Source: Tannerella sp. (lineage in GTDB: Bacteria; Bacteroidota; Bacteroidia; Bacteroidales; Tannerellaceae). Taken from it: DNA of 5,779 nucleotides. Positions 1 through 5,779 of the stretch are shown here, piece after piece. The DNA is taken from the NCBI GenBank assembly GCA_031259505.1, contig JAIRLL010000237.1, forward strand, positions 1 to 5,779. The letters run 5' to 3'. Position numbers and translations under genes: made by a program. How positions within the stretch are numbered: position 1 is the first letter of the stretch; each line of letters opens with the position of its first letter. The notes under the pieces were generated by a model. That model saw only the letters and a list, made by a program, of their open reading frames with translations, ran no database searches and was not told the origin of the DNA.

Positions 1-131
1 GTCGAACTCATGGACAGGGTGTGACCCGGATGACCTTTCTGACCGCCGGAAGGCTTGCCGCTACTTTTGCGCAGACTGTGTGCATTACTTCGACTTATAT
101 TCTTTTTTGAAGTACCTGAGTAGTTACAAAA
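1..131 (-). pseudogene. IS66-family transposase fragment (5'-truncated, runs off the left edge)
   Basis: Reading the minus strand from 131 to 3 gives an uninterrupted frame that contains SLRKSSGKPSGGQKGHPGHT (positions 18-77) followed by LSMSS. This Ser/Gly/Lys/His-rich block is the hallmark linker of IS66 transposases (TnpC), lying between the N-terminal coiled-coil/SSKPPS region and the zinc finger that precedes the DDE domain. In a full-length protein about 70-100 residues should precede it. Here the frame is closed by TAA at 132-134, and no ATG occurs before the Met at 9-11, so the N-terminal part is missing. The residues coded at about 84-125 (SGTSKKNISRSNAH) still look like a worn IS66 linker. 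The rest of the element, if present, lies left of the window. No terminal inverted repeat or target duplication can be seen. It is either a decayed remnant or an element cut by a rearrangement. Family assignment rests on motif recognition only. Confidence 0.72.
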
Positions 132-147
132 TTAGTTTGTATCTTTG
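115..147 (+). promoter_or_regulatory. Bacteroidetes-type promoter upstream of apbE
   Basis: TATCTTTG at 140-147 matches the Bacteroidetes housekeeping sigma -7 consensus TAnnTTTG exactly. About 21 bp upstream, where a TTG/TTTG -33 element is expected, there is only a weak match (CCTG, 115-118). A better TTTTTTG run lies too far upstream (103-109). Transcription would start near 153, giving apbE a leader of about 85 nt if translation begins at 238. The stretch 148-174 is strongly A/T-rich. The upstream half of the promoter overlaps the transposase remnant on the other strand. Confidence 0.6.
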
Positions 148-228
148 CCGTAAATATAAATCAAATTATAAGTCATGCCCACGCTATCTATGTTTTCAGG
201 ATTGATTGTAAGAATATTTTATGCGCCC

Positions 229-232
229 GGAG
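229..232 (+). promoter_or_regulatory. Ribosome binding site deciding the apbE start
   Basis: GGAG at 229-232 sits 5 nt before the ATG at 238. It supports that start over the in-frame ATG at 175, which would put 21 residues in front of an otherwise complete lipoprotein signal peptide. Confidence 0.5.
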
Positions 233-237
233 TACCG

Positions 238-1227
238 ATGAAAAAATTTCTGCTGCTGCTTATTGCGGGTATGGCGCTTGCGGCCTGTGAAGAGGCATAC
301 TACTACGAGGAGACCGGTAGTGTATTTCACACATATTATCGCATCAAATATCAATCGAACAGGATTCTAACAGCCGAAATCGATGCCGAACTCCAGGCTT
401 TCAACCTTTCGCTGAATCCGTTTAATCCAAATTCCATACTGGCGAAAGTAAACCGCAACGAAGAAACCGGGGTCGACGCGCGGTTTACGACTGTATTCAA
501 CAAGGCGATGGAGGTATCGGAAAAGTCGGGAGGCCTTTTCGACGTAACGGCATCTCCGTTGATTAATGTATGGGGATTTGGCTTCGAACGGAAAGACACT
601 GTCTCGCCACACGTCATCGACAGCCTGAAAACGTTTGTCGGCTATCGGAAAATCCGCCTCGAAGGAAACCGCACAGTGAAAGATGACCCGCGTGTCATGC
701 TGAACTTTTCCGCCATCGCAAAGGGATATGCCTGCGACGTGGTGGCATCGCTGCTTGAGCGCGAAGGCGTCGAAAACTATATGATTGATATTGGCGGCGA
801 AGTGGCGGTGAGAGGTGTGAATCCCGGTGGCGGATGCTGGCGGATAGGCATCAGCAAACCCAAAGAGGATGCGGGATTTGCGGACAGTGATATCTGCGGG
901 ACGGTTCGCCTGTGCGGTAAATGCGGACTGGCCACTTCGGGAAACTACCGGAATTTCTATGTGAAAGATGGAAAAAAATACGCACACACGATAAATCCGG
1001 TGACGGGCTATCCTTCGGAACAGGCTATCCTCAGCGCCACGATTGTTGCACCGGACTGCATGACGGCCGACGCCTATGCCACGGCTTTTATGGTCATGGG
1101 AGCGGAAAGCGCCTGCCGGATGGCCGAAAGTATCCCCGAAATAGAGTATTACATCATCTGCACGGGCGACGGCGACGTGTATGATGTCAGATATTCAAAG
1201 GGAATGGAGCCGATGCTGATGCGATAG
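238..1227 (+). CDS. apbE: ApbE-family FAD:protein FMN transferase (lipoprotein)
   Basis: Flavin transferase that uses FAD and Mg2+ to attach FMN covalently to a Thr/Ser of target proteins such as NqrB, NqrC or RnfG/RnfD on the outer face of the inner membrane. The 329-residue product starts with a lipoprotein signal (MKKFLLLLIAGMALAAC, lipobox LAAC, lipidated Cys17), so it is exported and membrane-anchored. Family motifs follow in order: FDVTASPLINVWGFG (about 101-115), NFSAIAKGYACDVV (156-169), IDIGGEVAVRG (183-193), LATSGNYRNF (231-240), HTINPVTGYP (260-269) and TADAYATAFMVMG (286-298). The last carries the Asp/Thr metal-ligand region. Length is normal for the family. The ATG at 175 is in frame, but 238 gives a proper signal peptide and has a GGAG. 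In many Bacteroidetes apbE lies beside nqr genes; here its neighbours are an IS66 remnant and, convergently, maf. The target is therefore not shown by context. Family assignment is near certain. Confidence 0.95.
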   Translation: MKKFLLLLIAGMALAACEEAYYYEETGSVFHTYYRIKYQSNRILTAEIDAELQAFNLSLNPFNPNSILAKVNRNEETGVDARFTTVFNKAMEVSEKSGGLFDVTASPLINVWGFGFERKDTVSPHVIDSLKTFVGYRKIRLEGNRTVKDDPRVMLNFSAIAKGYACDVVASLLEREGVENYMIDIGGEVAVRGVNPGGGCWRIGISKPKEDAGFADSDICGTVRLCGKCGLATSGNYRNFYVKDGKKYAHTINPVTGYPSEQAILSATIVAPDCMTADAYATAFMVMGAESACRMAESIPEIEYYIICTGDGDVYDVRYSKGMEPMLMR

Positions 1228-1233
1228 ACACGG

Positions 1234-1806
1234 CTAAAACACTTTCAGTTCCTGATACAGGCGCTGTACGGGCAGTCCCATCACGTTGTAAAACGAGCCG
1301 TAAATGGCCTGCACGCCGACATATCCTATCCATTCCTGAATGCCGTAGGCGCCGGCCTTGTCGTAAGGGTGATGCGTATCCACGTAATAGTTTATCTCGT
1401 CGCAGTCCAGTGCGGCAAAAACGACGTCCGACGCGACGGAGAAATCCGTCTGCCTGTGAGCGGCAGTGACGGCCACGCCGGTCACGACGGTATGCGTCCG
1501 GCCGGACAGCATTTTCAGCATCCGGACGGCGTCGTCGCGGTCGGAGGGTTTTTCAAGTATTCCGCCGTCGAGCACAACTACCGTATCTGCCGTAATAATC
1601 AAATCGTCCGCTTTCATGCCGGGAATATATGCTCCGGCTTTGCGGCGGGCGATAAAAACGGGTATTTCCGCCGGCGGCAATCCCTGAGGATAGGATTCGT
1701 CGATTCCGGGAATCACGCGGACGTCAAACGTCAAACCCAGTCCGCCCAGCAGTTCCCTGCGACGCGGCGAATTGGATGCCAGTATGATATGATAGTTTTC
1801 GAGCAT
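1234..1806 (-). CDS. maf: Maf-family nucleoside triphosphate pyrophosphatase (YhdE type, dTTP/UTP)
   Basis: Cytosolic house-cleaning enzyme that hydrolyses non-canonical or excess NTPs to NMP and pyrophosphate. The 190-residue product carries all Maf signatures: ASNSPRRRELL at 10-20 (phosphate-binding loop), TADTVVV at 72-78 with the catalytic Asp74, LEKPSDRDDA at 84-93, SGRTHTVVTGVAV at 101-113, YDKAGAYGIQ at 148-157 and GSFYNVMGLP at 170-179. The DKAGAYGIQ form is that of YhdE-type proteins (dTTP, UTP and modified pyrimidine triphosphates), not the YceF (7-methyl-GTP) type; this is inferred from family knowledge. An AGGA lies 8 nt before the ATG. It is the last gene of a minus-strand operon, 15 bp after kdsC, and its stop is 6 bp from the convergent apbE stop. 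The length is normal and no key residue is missing. Confidence 0.95.
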   Translation of the reverse strand: MLENYHIILASNSPRRRELLGGLGLTFDVRVIPGIDESYPQGLPPAEIPVFIARRKAGAYIPGMKADDLIITADTVVVLDGGILEKPSDRDDAVRMLKMLSGRTHTVVTGVAVTAAHRQTDFSVASDVVFAALDCDEINYYVDTHHPYDKAGAYGIQEWIGYVGVQAIYGSFYNVMGLPVQRLYQELKVF

Positions 1807-1814
1807 GAGACGTT

Positions 1815-1818
1815 TCCT
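1815..1818 (-). promoter_or_regulatory. Ribosome binding site of maf
   Basis: The minus strand reads AGGA here, 8 nt before the maf ATG and inside the 15-bp kdsC-maf gap. It is one of the few clear Shine-Dalgarno sequences in the window and fits translation of maf from an operon transcript. Confidence 0.45.
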
Positions 1819-1821
1819 GAT

Positions 1822-2343
1822 TTACCATCCGAAGGCGTCGCCTTTCATCCATCGGTCCTGCGCTTTCATTGTCTGCTCGATGACTTCGCGGGCAATGCCC
1901 TCGCCGCCCCGCAGGGGTGAAACATATTTTGCAACCGCCCTGATTTCGGGCGCTGCCGTGGCCGGGGCTACCGGCAGGCCGACACGCAGCATCACTTCAT
2001 AGTCGGGAATGTCGTCGCCCGCAAATACGATTTCTTCATCCTTCAATCCTGTTTTCAGAAGAAAATCTTCATAATCCGCTATTTTCGCCGAACTGCGCAT
2101 GTAGATATGCTGAATGCCCAGCCGCTCGAAACGGGTTTTGACGCTTCGCGTATAGCCTCCCGTGATGATACCCAGATGATAGTCCTGTTTTACCGCGAGT
2201 TGAAGCGCATATCCGTCTTTTATATTCACCATCCGCATCGGATCGCCGTTTTCGGCCAGCGGGATACAGTCGGTCGACAGCACGCCGTCCACATCGAAAA
2301 TAAAGCCTTTGATTTTTCTCAAATCATAATTGATGCTACTCAT
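1822..2343 (-). CDS. kdsC: KdsC-type HAD phosphatase (3-deoxy-D-manno-octulosonate 8-phosphate phosphatase)
   Basis: Small cap-less HAD phosphatase that removes phosphate from KDO-8-phosphate to give KDO for the LPS inner core; in the cytosol, Mg2+-dependent, and tetrameric in characterised relatives. The 173 residues match the family length. Motif I is FDVDGVLS at 16-23 with nucleophile Asp17 and general acid Asp19. Motif II is IITGG at 59-63 (Thr61), motif III uses a Lys near 87, and motif IV is AGDDIPD at 108-114 with metal-binding Asp110/Asp111. The C-terminal SPLRGGEGIAREVIE (142-156) resembles the KdsC tail that reaches into the neighbouring subunit's active site. Its ATG overlaps the end of the DUF2520 gene by 8 bp (ATGAGTAG), which suggests translational coupling. 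A related sugar-phosphate phosphatase or the phosphatase half of a CMP-acylneuraminate-type enzyme cannot be fully excluded, but KdsC fits best. Confidence 0.88.
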   Translation of the reverse strand: MSSINYDLRKIKGFIFDVDGVLSTDCIPLAENGDPMRMVNIKDGYALQLAVKQDYHLGIITGGYTRSVKTRFERLGIQHIYMRSSAKIADYEDFLLKTGLKDEEIVFAGDDIPDYEVMLRVGLPVAPATAAPEIRAVAKYVSPLRGGEGIAREVIEQTMKAQDRWMKGDAFGW

Positions 2344-3214
2344 GTGTCGATTCTTTATATATATGATTACTGATGAGTTGATAAATACGTTTCATATCCG
2401 TGTCTGCCAGCATGTCTTCATGCATGTGCATCACCTTCCGGTCGTTGCGGACGGCGGGGCCTGTCTGTGCCTGCGCGGGCGTGAGGGCGTGAATTTTTGC
2501 GGCCGTCTCGTCAATCAGCGGCAGCAGCGTCTGCCACGGGATATCCTGCCGTTCGAGTATCTTTGCCGCCAGGGCATACATGTGGGCTGTAACATTGCAT
2601 GCGTACACGGCTGCCAGATGCAGGTATTTCCTTTTTTCGGAAGTTGCCACCCGCACGTCGCCGGATATTTGCCCGGCTATCTTGCACAGCAGCAGTTCGT
2701 CGGCAGGCAGGCGGGCTTCGACGAAGCAGGGGATGCGGCTGAAATCCACTTCCCGCTTCCTGGAAAAAGTCTGCAGCGGATACAAAACGCCGCAGCGATG
2801 GACGTGATGCCCGAACACGTCGATCGAAACGCTTCCTGCCGTATGTATCCACAACGCGCCGTTCGGCCGGACGCGCACGATGGCTTCCGCCAGCGCGTCG
2901 TCGGGGAGCGAAAAAACATACAGGCCGGCATCGGGGACAAGCTTTTTCAAATCGGTCGTCCATTCCGCCTGCAGACGGGCGGCCAGCGTCTGCGCGCTTT
3001 CCGCTGTCCGGCTGTATACCTGAACGGTCGTGTTTCCGGCAGCACGCATCGCCGCCGACAGATGTGTGGCCACATTGCCTGCGCCGACGAAGACCGCCGA
3101 CAGCGCGGATAATCCGTGCCCGCTGCCGACGTCTTCGCTGACTGCCGTCTGTGGAATATGATTCCCTGTTTTCTGTTTCCGGCTCATACGGGGCAAAGAT
3201 AACGATATTTTCAT
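2336..3214 (-). CDS. Rossmann-like and DUF2520 domain protein (putative NAD(P)-binding oxidoreductase)
   Basis: The reaction is unknown. The fold resembles ProC/PanE and F420-dependent NADP reductases. From Met1 the product has 292 residues. The core begins at about 40 with VFVGAGNVATHL (41-52, dinucleotide-binding GxGNxA), then VQVYSRT (64-70) and FSLPDDALAEA (101-111). HTAGS (124-128) and GVLYPLQTFSRKREVDF (142-158) mark the end of the Rossmann part. The C-terminal helical DUF2520 domain has LAAVYACNVTAHMYAL (200-215) and LIDETAAKIHALTPAQAQTG (233-252). These blocks are strongly conserved in Bacteroidetes homologues. The start is uncertain: relatives begin almost at the GAGN strand, whereas here about 38 low-complexity residues precede it. 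The only ATGs in that stretch are at 3214 and 3187, and a promoter-like TATCTTTG sits between them. It is the first gene of the operon with kdsC and maf. Confidence 0.88.
   Translation of the reverse strand: MKISLSLPRMSRKQKTGNHIPQTAVSEDVGSGHGLSALSAVFVGAGNVATHLSAAMRAAGNTTVQVYSRTAESAQTLAARLQAEWTTDLKKLVPDAGLYVFSLPDDALAEAIVRVRPNGALWIHTAGSVSIDVFGHHVHRCGVLYPLQTFSRKREVDFSRIPCFVEARLPADELLLCKIAGQISGDVRVATSEKRKYLHLAAVYACNVTAHMYALAAKILERQDIPWQTLLPLIDETAAKIHALTPAQAQTGPAVRNDRKVMHMHEDMLADTDMKRIYQLISNHIYKESTHE
3194..3201 (-). promoter_or_regulatory. Possible -7 promoter element of the DUF2520-kdsC-maf operon
   Basis: The minus strand reads TATCTTTGCC, the same ten bases as at the apbE promoter, and fits TAnnTTTG. 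Transcription would start near 3188, right at the second in-frame ATG (3187), so the mRNA would be nearly leaderless or translation would begin further down. No convincing -33 TTG is seen about 20 bp upstream, which lowers confidence. Confidence 0.35.
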
Positions 3215-3258
3215 GTGCGCGGTATACGTTCCGGTCTTTTTTCCCGTTTATTGACAGT

Positions 3259-5703
3259 ATGGTAAAACTGTTTAACAATAATAACGGGATGAGAATCTGC
3301 GCTGCTGCCGCAGTGTTTCTTTTACTGCTTCTGCGCGGCGTGTCTGCACAGGAGCGGAGGGTCAGGATTTCCGGGAACGTGAGGGATGCCGACGGCAATC
3401 CGGTTGAACTGGTTGCCGTTCAGGTAAAAAATACGATGATCGGCGCCATGACGGACGGGCAGGGGCATTACGCTCTTACGGTCGCGCCGGGCGATTCCGT
3501 CACGCTGCTGTTTTCCTGTCTGGGCTACAACAGGGCCGAGCGAATCATTCCAGCGGTGACGGGCGACATGCGCGTGAACGTGCAGATGCACCTCATGACG
3601 CTGGAACTGGGCGAGGTGGAAGTGACAGCTTCGCGCCGTAACACGACGACGCTTGAAACGCTCGACGCCAGCCGCATGAGGATACTTCCCGACCCGTCGG
3701 GCGGCAGCATCGAAAGCCTGGTGATCACGCAGGCCGGCGTATCGTCGGGCAACGAGCTGAGTTCGCAGTATTCGGTGCGCGGAGGCAGTTTCGACGAAAA
3801 CATCGTGTATGTGAACGGACTGGAAGTCTTCCGCCCGCTGCTGATCCGTTCCGGCGAGCAGGAAGGCCTCAGTTTCATCAATCCCGACATGACGGAATCC
3901 GTACAGTTTTCGGCCGGCGGCTTCGAAGCGCGATACGGCGACAGGATGAGTTCGGTGCTGGACATCACGTACAGGAAACCGAAAGCGTTCGAAGGCGCCG
4001 TCTCGGCAAGCATGTTGGGCGCAGCCGCCTGCGTCGGCAGTTCGGCCGGCGGATTCACGCAGGTGACCGGCATACGCTACAAGACAAACCGCTCGCTGCT
4101 GGGGACGATGGACACGGATGCGGAATACAACCCCGTGTTTATGGACCTGCAAACCTACCTGACCTGCCGGCTGTCCGGGCGGGCGGAAATCAACTTTCTG
4201 GGCAACGTGTCGTCGAACAGTTACCGGTTTATCCCGCACAGCCGCGAGACAGTGTTCGGAACAGCCCGTTCACCGAAATCGTTCAACGTCTATTTCGATG
4301 GAATAGAAAGAGACCGCTTCGAGACGCTCTACGGCGCCATGACGCTGAAATACACTCTGAACGACAAAACGGAAATCGGCCTTCAGGCCTCGGCCTTCCA
4401 CACGCGCGAAGAAGAAAGCTACGACATCACAAGCTGGTACTGGCTCGACAACGTAGCCCCGGACGACGCCGAAAGCGCCACAGCCGCCCTCTCGCTCGCC
4501 TATTTCCATGAACATGCGCGCAACCGCCTGTCGGCGACCGTAGCCCACGCCGGACTGTACGGCATATCACGCCTGTCGACCCCGCACACGCTCAAGTGGG
4601 GCGTCAGCGTGCAGCGCGAACGCATCGACGACAAAATCAGCGAATGGGAAAGCCGCGACTCCGCCGGATACTCGCTGCCGCAGAACGGAACGGAAGTAAA
4701 CGTCATCGCCAACCTTTTCTCGGACAACAGACTGCAAAGCGTCCGCTTCTCGGGATACATCCAGGACGTCTTCAAGTTCAGAACCGACAGAGGACTGTTT
4801 ACCCTCGCCGGAGGCATCAGGAGCAGTTACTGGAACTACAACCGTGAAGCGATTCTCAGCCCGCGCCTCTCCGCCGGTTTCATCCCGGCGACCGCTCAGA
4901 ACCTCACATTCCGCCTTGCCACGGGATTCTACTACCAGCCGCCGTTCTACAAGGAACTGCGCGTCGAAACGGCCGACGAAAACAGCAATCACATCATCCA
5001 ACTGAACAGCAACCTCAAATCGCAGCGCTCCATCCACTTCATCGCCGGCGGCGACTGCGCCTTCCCTGCCGCCGGACGCAATTTCAAACTCACCGCCGAA
5101 CTGTACTACAAGAAACTGGACAACGTGAACCCCTACACCGTCGACAACGTGAAGATTCGCTACTACGGCGAAAACTGCGCCACCGGATACATCGCCGGAA
5201 TGGACATGAAACTCTTCGGCGAATTTGTCCCCGGCACCGATTCGTGGCTCTGCCTCTCGCTGATGCAGTCCGGGCAGACCATCCGCGGCACAACACGGGC
5301 GCCCATGCCCAACAGCCAACTGTACAACCTCTCGCTCTTCTTTCAGGACTACTGGCCGGGAAACCGGCACATCATGCTCAACCTGCGGGGCGTACTGGCC
5401 GGCGGATTCCCCGTCACCATCCCGCGCAAAGGATACGAAGCCGGATACTACCGCACGCCTCCCTACCGACGGGTCGACATCGGCGTCACCTGGCGGCTCA
5501 CCGGAGGCGAAAACGAAATCATGGAACGCGGCATCTTCCGTCATTTCAAAAACGTCTGGCTCGGAGCCGACCTTTTCAACCTGTTCGACATCAGAAACAC
5601 CGGCTCCTACTACTGGATTACGGACATCCACAACCTGCAGTACGCCGTCCCCAACTACCTGACCGGACGCCAACTGAACCTGCGCCTGTCGGTCGACTTC
5701 TGA
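3259..5703 (+). CDS. TonB-dependent outer-membrane receptor with N-terminal carboxypeptidase-regulatory-like domain
   Basis: Outer-membrane active transporter powered by TonB-ExbBD; ligand unknown. From the ATG at 3259 it has 814 residues. A signal peptide (hydrophobic AAAAVFLLLLL, cleavage likely after VSA at about residue 30) is followed by a carboxypeptidase-D-regulatory-like beta-sandwich (about 35-109: ISGNVRDADGNP to LFSCLGYN). A TonB-box-like LGEVEVTAS lies at about 117-125. The plug domain (about 125-241) includes QYSVRGGSFDENIVYVNGLE and FSAGGFEARYGDRMSSVLDI. A beta-barrel rich in Tyr/Phe/Trp strands ends in the aromatic LRLSVDF, the BAM recognition terminus. It is shorter than SusC proteins (about 1000 residues) and has no SusD beside it, so glycan uptake of the SusC/D kind is unlikely; siderophore, cobalamin, peptide or other ligands remain open. 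The ATG at 3289 would give a more typical short signal peptide (804 residues). The frame is open back to 3151, but that start would hide the signal peptide. It is divergent from the DUF2520 operon. Confidence 0.93.
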   Translation: MVKLFNNNNGMRICAAAAVFLLLLLRGVSAQERRVRISGNVRDADGNPVELVAVQVKNTMIGAMTDGQGHYALTVAPGDSVTLLFSCLGYNRAERIIPAVTGDMRVNVQMHLMTLELGEVEVTASRRNTTTLETLDASRMRILPDPSGGSIESLVITQAGVSSGNELSSQYSVRGGSFDENIVYVNGLEVFRPLLIRSGEQEGLSFINPDMTESVQFSAGGFEARYGDRMSSVLDITYRKPKAFEGAVSASMLGAAACVGSSAGGFTQVTGIRYKTNRSLLGTMDTDAEYNPVFMDLQTYLTCRLSGRAEINFLGNVSSNSYRFIPHSRETVFGTARSPKSFNVYFDGIERDRFETLYGAMTLKYTLNDKTEIGLQASAFHTREEESYDITSWYWLDNVAPDDAESATAALSLAYFHEHARNRLSATVAHAGLYGISRLSTPHTLKWGVSVQRERIDDKISEWESRDSAGYSLPQNGTEVNVIANLFSDNRLQSVRFSGYIQDVFKFRTDRGLFTLAGGIRSSYWNYNREAILSPRLSAGFIPATAQNLTFRLATGFYYQPPFYKELRVETADENSNHIIQLNSNLKSQRSIHFIAGGDCAFPAAGRNFKLTAELYYKKLDNVNPYTVDNVKIRYYGENCATGYIAGMDMKLFGEFVPGTDSWLCLSLMQSGQTIRGTTRAPMPNSQLYNLSLFFQDYWPGNRHIMLNLRGVLAGGFPVTIPRKGYEAGYYRTPPYRRVDIGVTWRLTGGENEIMERGIFRHFKNVWLGADLFNLFDIRNTGSYYWITDIHNLQYAVPNYLTGRQLNLRLSVDF

Positions 5704-5737
5704 CTGAAAGTGAGGTTGTGAAAGATAACGGAAGTTC

Positions 5738-5779
5738 CGGATTGCTTCGTACCTGCCAGTGACATGTTTCGCTACCTGC
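5738..5779. repeat. Short degenerate intergenic repeat, two imperfect units
   Basis: After the receptor stop, TTCGTACCTGCC (5746-5757) recurs as TTCGCTACCTGC (5768-5779) with a 22-bp period, each preceded by an AT-rich step. The context GGATTGCTTCG...TGACA resembles the widespread small intergenic repeats built on ATTGCTTCG...CGCAATGAC, which occur in clustered copies in many bacterial genomes. The unit is cut by the window edge and the resemblance is from memory, so this is tentative. The remaining bases 5704-5737 show no gene. Confidence 0.4.

Noticed and set aside
2..205. Open plus-strand frame from the left edge to 205 with several Cys residues, possibly the end of a zinc-binding protein.
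   Set aside because: It is the complement of the IS66 transposase frame and runs straight through the apbE promoter and its A/T-rich leader. It resembles no family I know.
175..237. Upstream in-frame ATG for apbE at 175, adding 21 residues.
   Set aside because: It would place the lipoprotein signal peptide internally, whereas the ATG at 238 has a GGAG and starts directly with the MKK n-region. A short leader peptide role remains possible but unsupported.
1225..1240. Bidirectional terminator between the convergent apbE and maf genes.
   Set aside because: The gap is 6 bp and I see no inverted repeat with flanking A/T runs at the junction.
2511..3398. 295-codon minus-strand frame overlapping the DUF2520 gene and the receptor start.
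   Set aside because: Arg/Ala-rich shadow in another frame. The DUF2520 frame carries the conserved motifs over the same bases.
4567..5673. 368-codon open frame on the minus strand inside the TonB receptor gene.
   Set aside because: Val/Gly/Asp-rich composition typical of an antisense shadow of GC-biased codons. The plus-strand gene here has clear barrel strands and a proper C-terminus.
5730..5740. Palindrome CGGAA-G-TTCCG as a transcription terminator.
   Set aside because: Only one base separates the arms, so a stable hairpin would lose most of its stem, and no T-run follows.

Overview
The window looks like chromosomal DNA of a Gram-negative Bacteroidota, most likely of the order Bacteroidales. 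Three things point there: two copies of a TATCTTTG element that fits the Bacteroidetes sigma -7 consensus (TAnnTTTG), start sites that mostly lack a strong Shine-Dalgarno sequence, and gene types typical of the group (a DUF2520 Rossmann protein next to a KdsC phosphatase and Maf, and a carboxypeptidase-regulatory-domain TonB-dependent receptor). The KDO phosphatase and the TonB-dependent receptor both imply an outer membrane with LPS. The genus cannot be read from the sequence.

Layout. Positions 1-131 (minus strand) hold a broken piece of an IS66-family transposase running off the left edge. A Bacteroidetes-type promoter follows, then apbE (238-1227, plus), a lipoprotein flavin transferase. 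It converges tail to tail, with a 6-bp gap, on a three-gene minus-strand operon that reads from about 3214 down to 1234: a DUF2520/Rossmann protein, a KdsC-type KDO-8-phosphate phosphatase (8-bp overlap with the previous gene) and a Maf nucleotide pyrophosphatase (15 bp further). Divergent from this operon, a large TonB-dependent outer-membrane receptor runs from about 3259 to 5703 on the plus strand. The last 76 bases contain no gene but include a short degenerate repeat (about 5738-5779).

How the genes fit together. ApbE attaches FMN to subunits of ion-pumping redox complexes (Nqr/Rnf) at the cell surface, but no such complex lies in the window. KdsC makes KDO for the LPS core, and Maf removes non-canonical or excess nucleoside triphosphates. 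The DUF2520 protein has no established reaction, and its tight coupling to KdsC and Maf is the main functional puzzle. The TonB-dependent receptor imports an unknown ligand and has no SusD-like partner in view. I see no new defence system, CRISPR array, RNA gene or large mobile element. The region is mostly ordinary core genome with some small points of interest at its edges and start sites.
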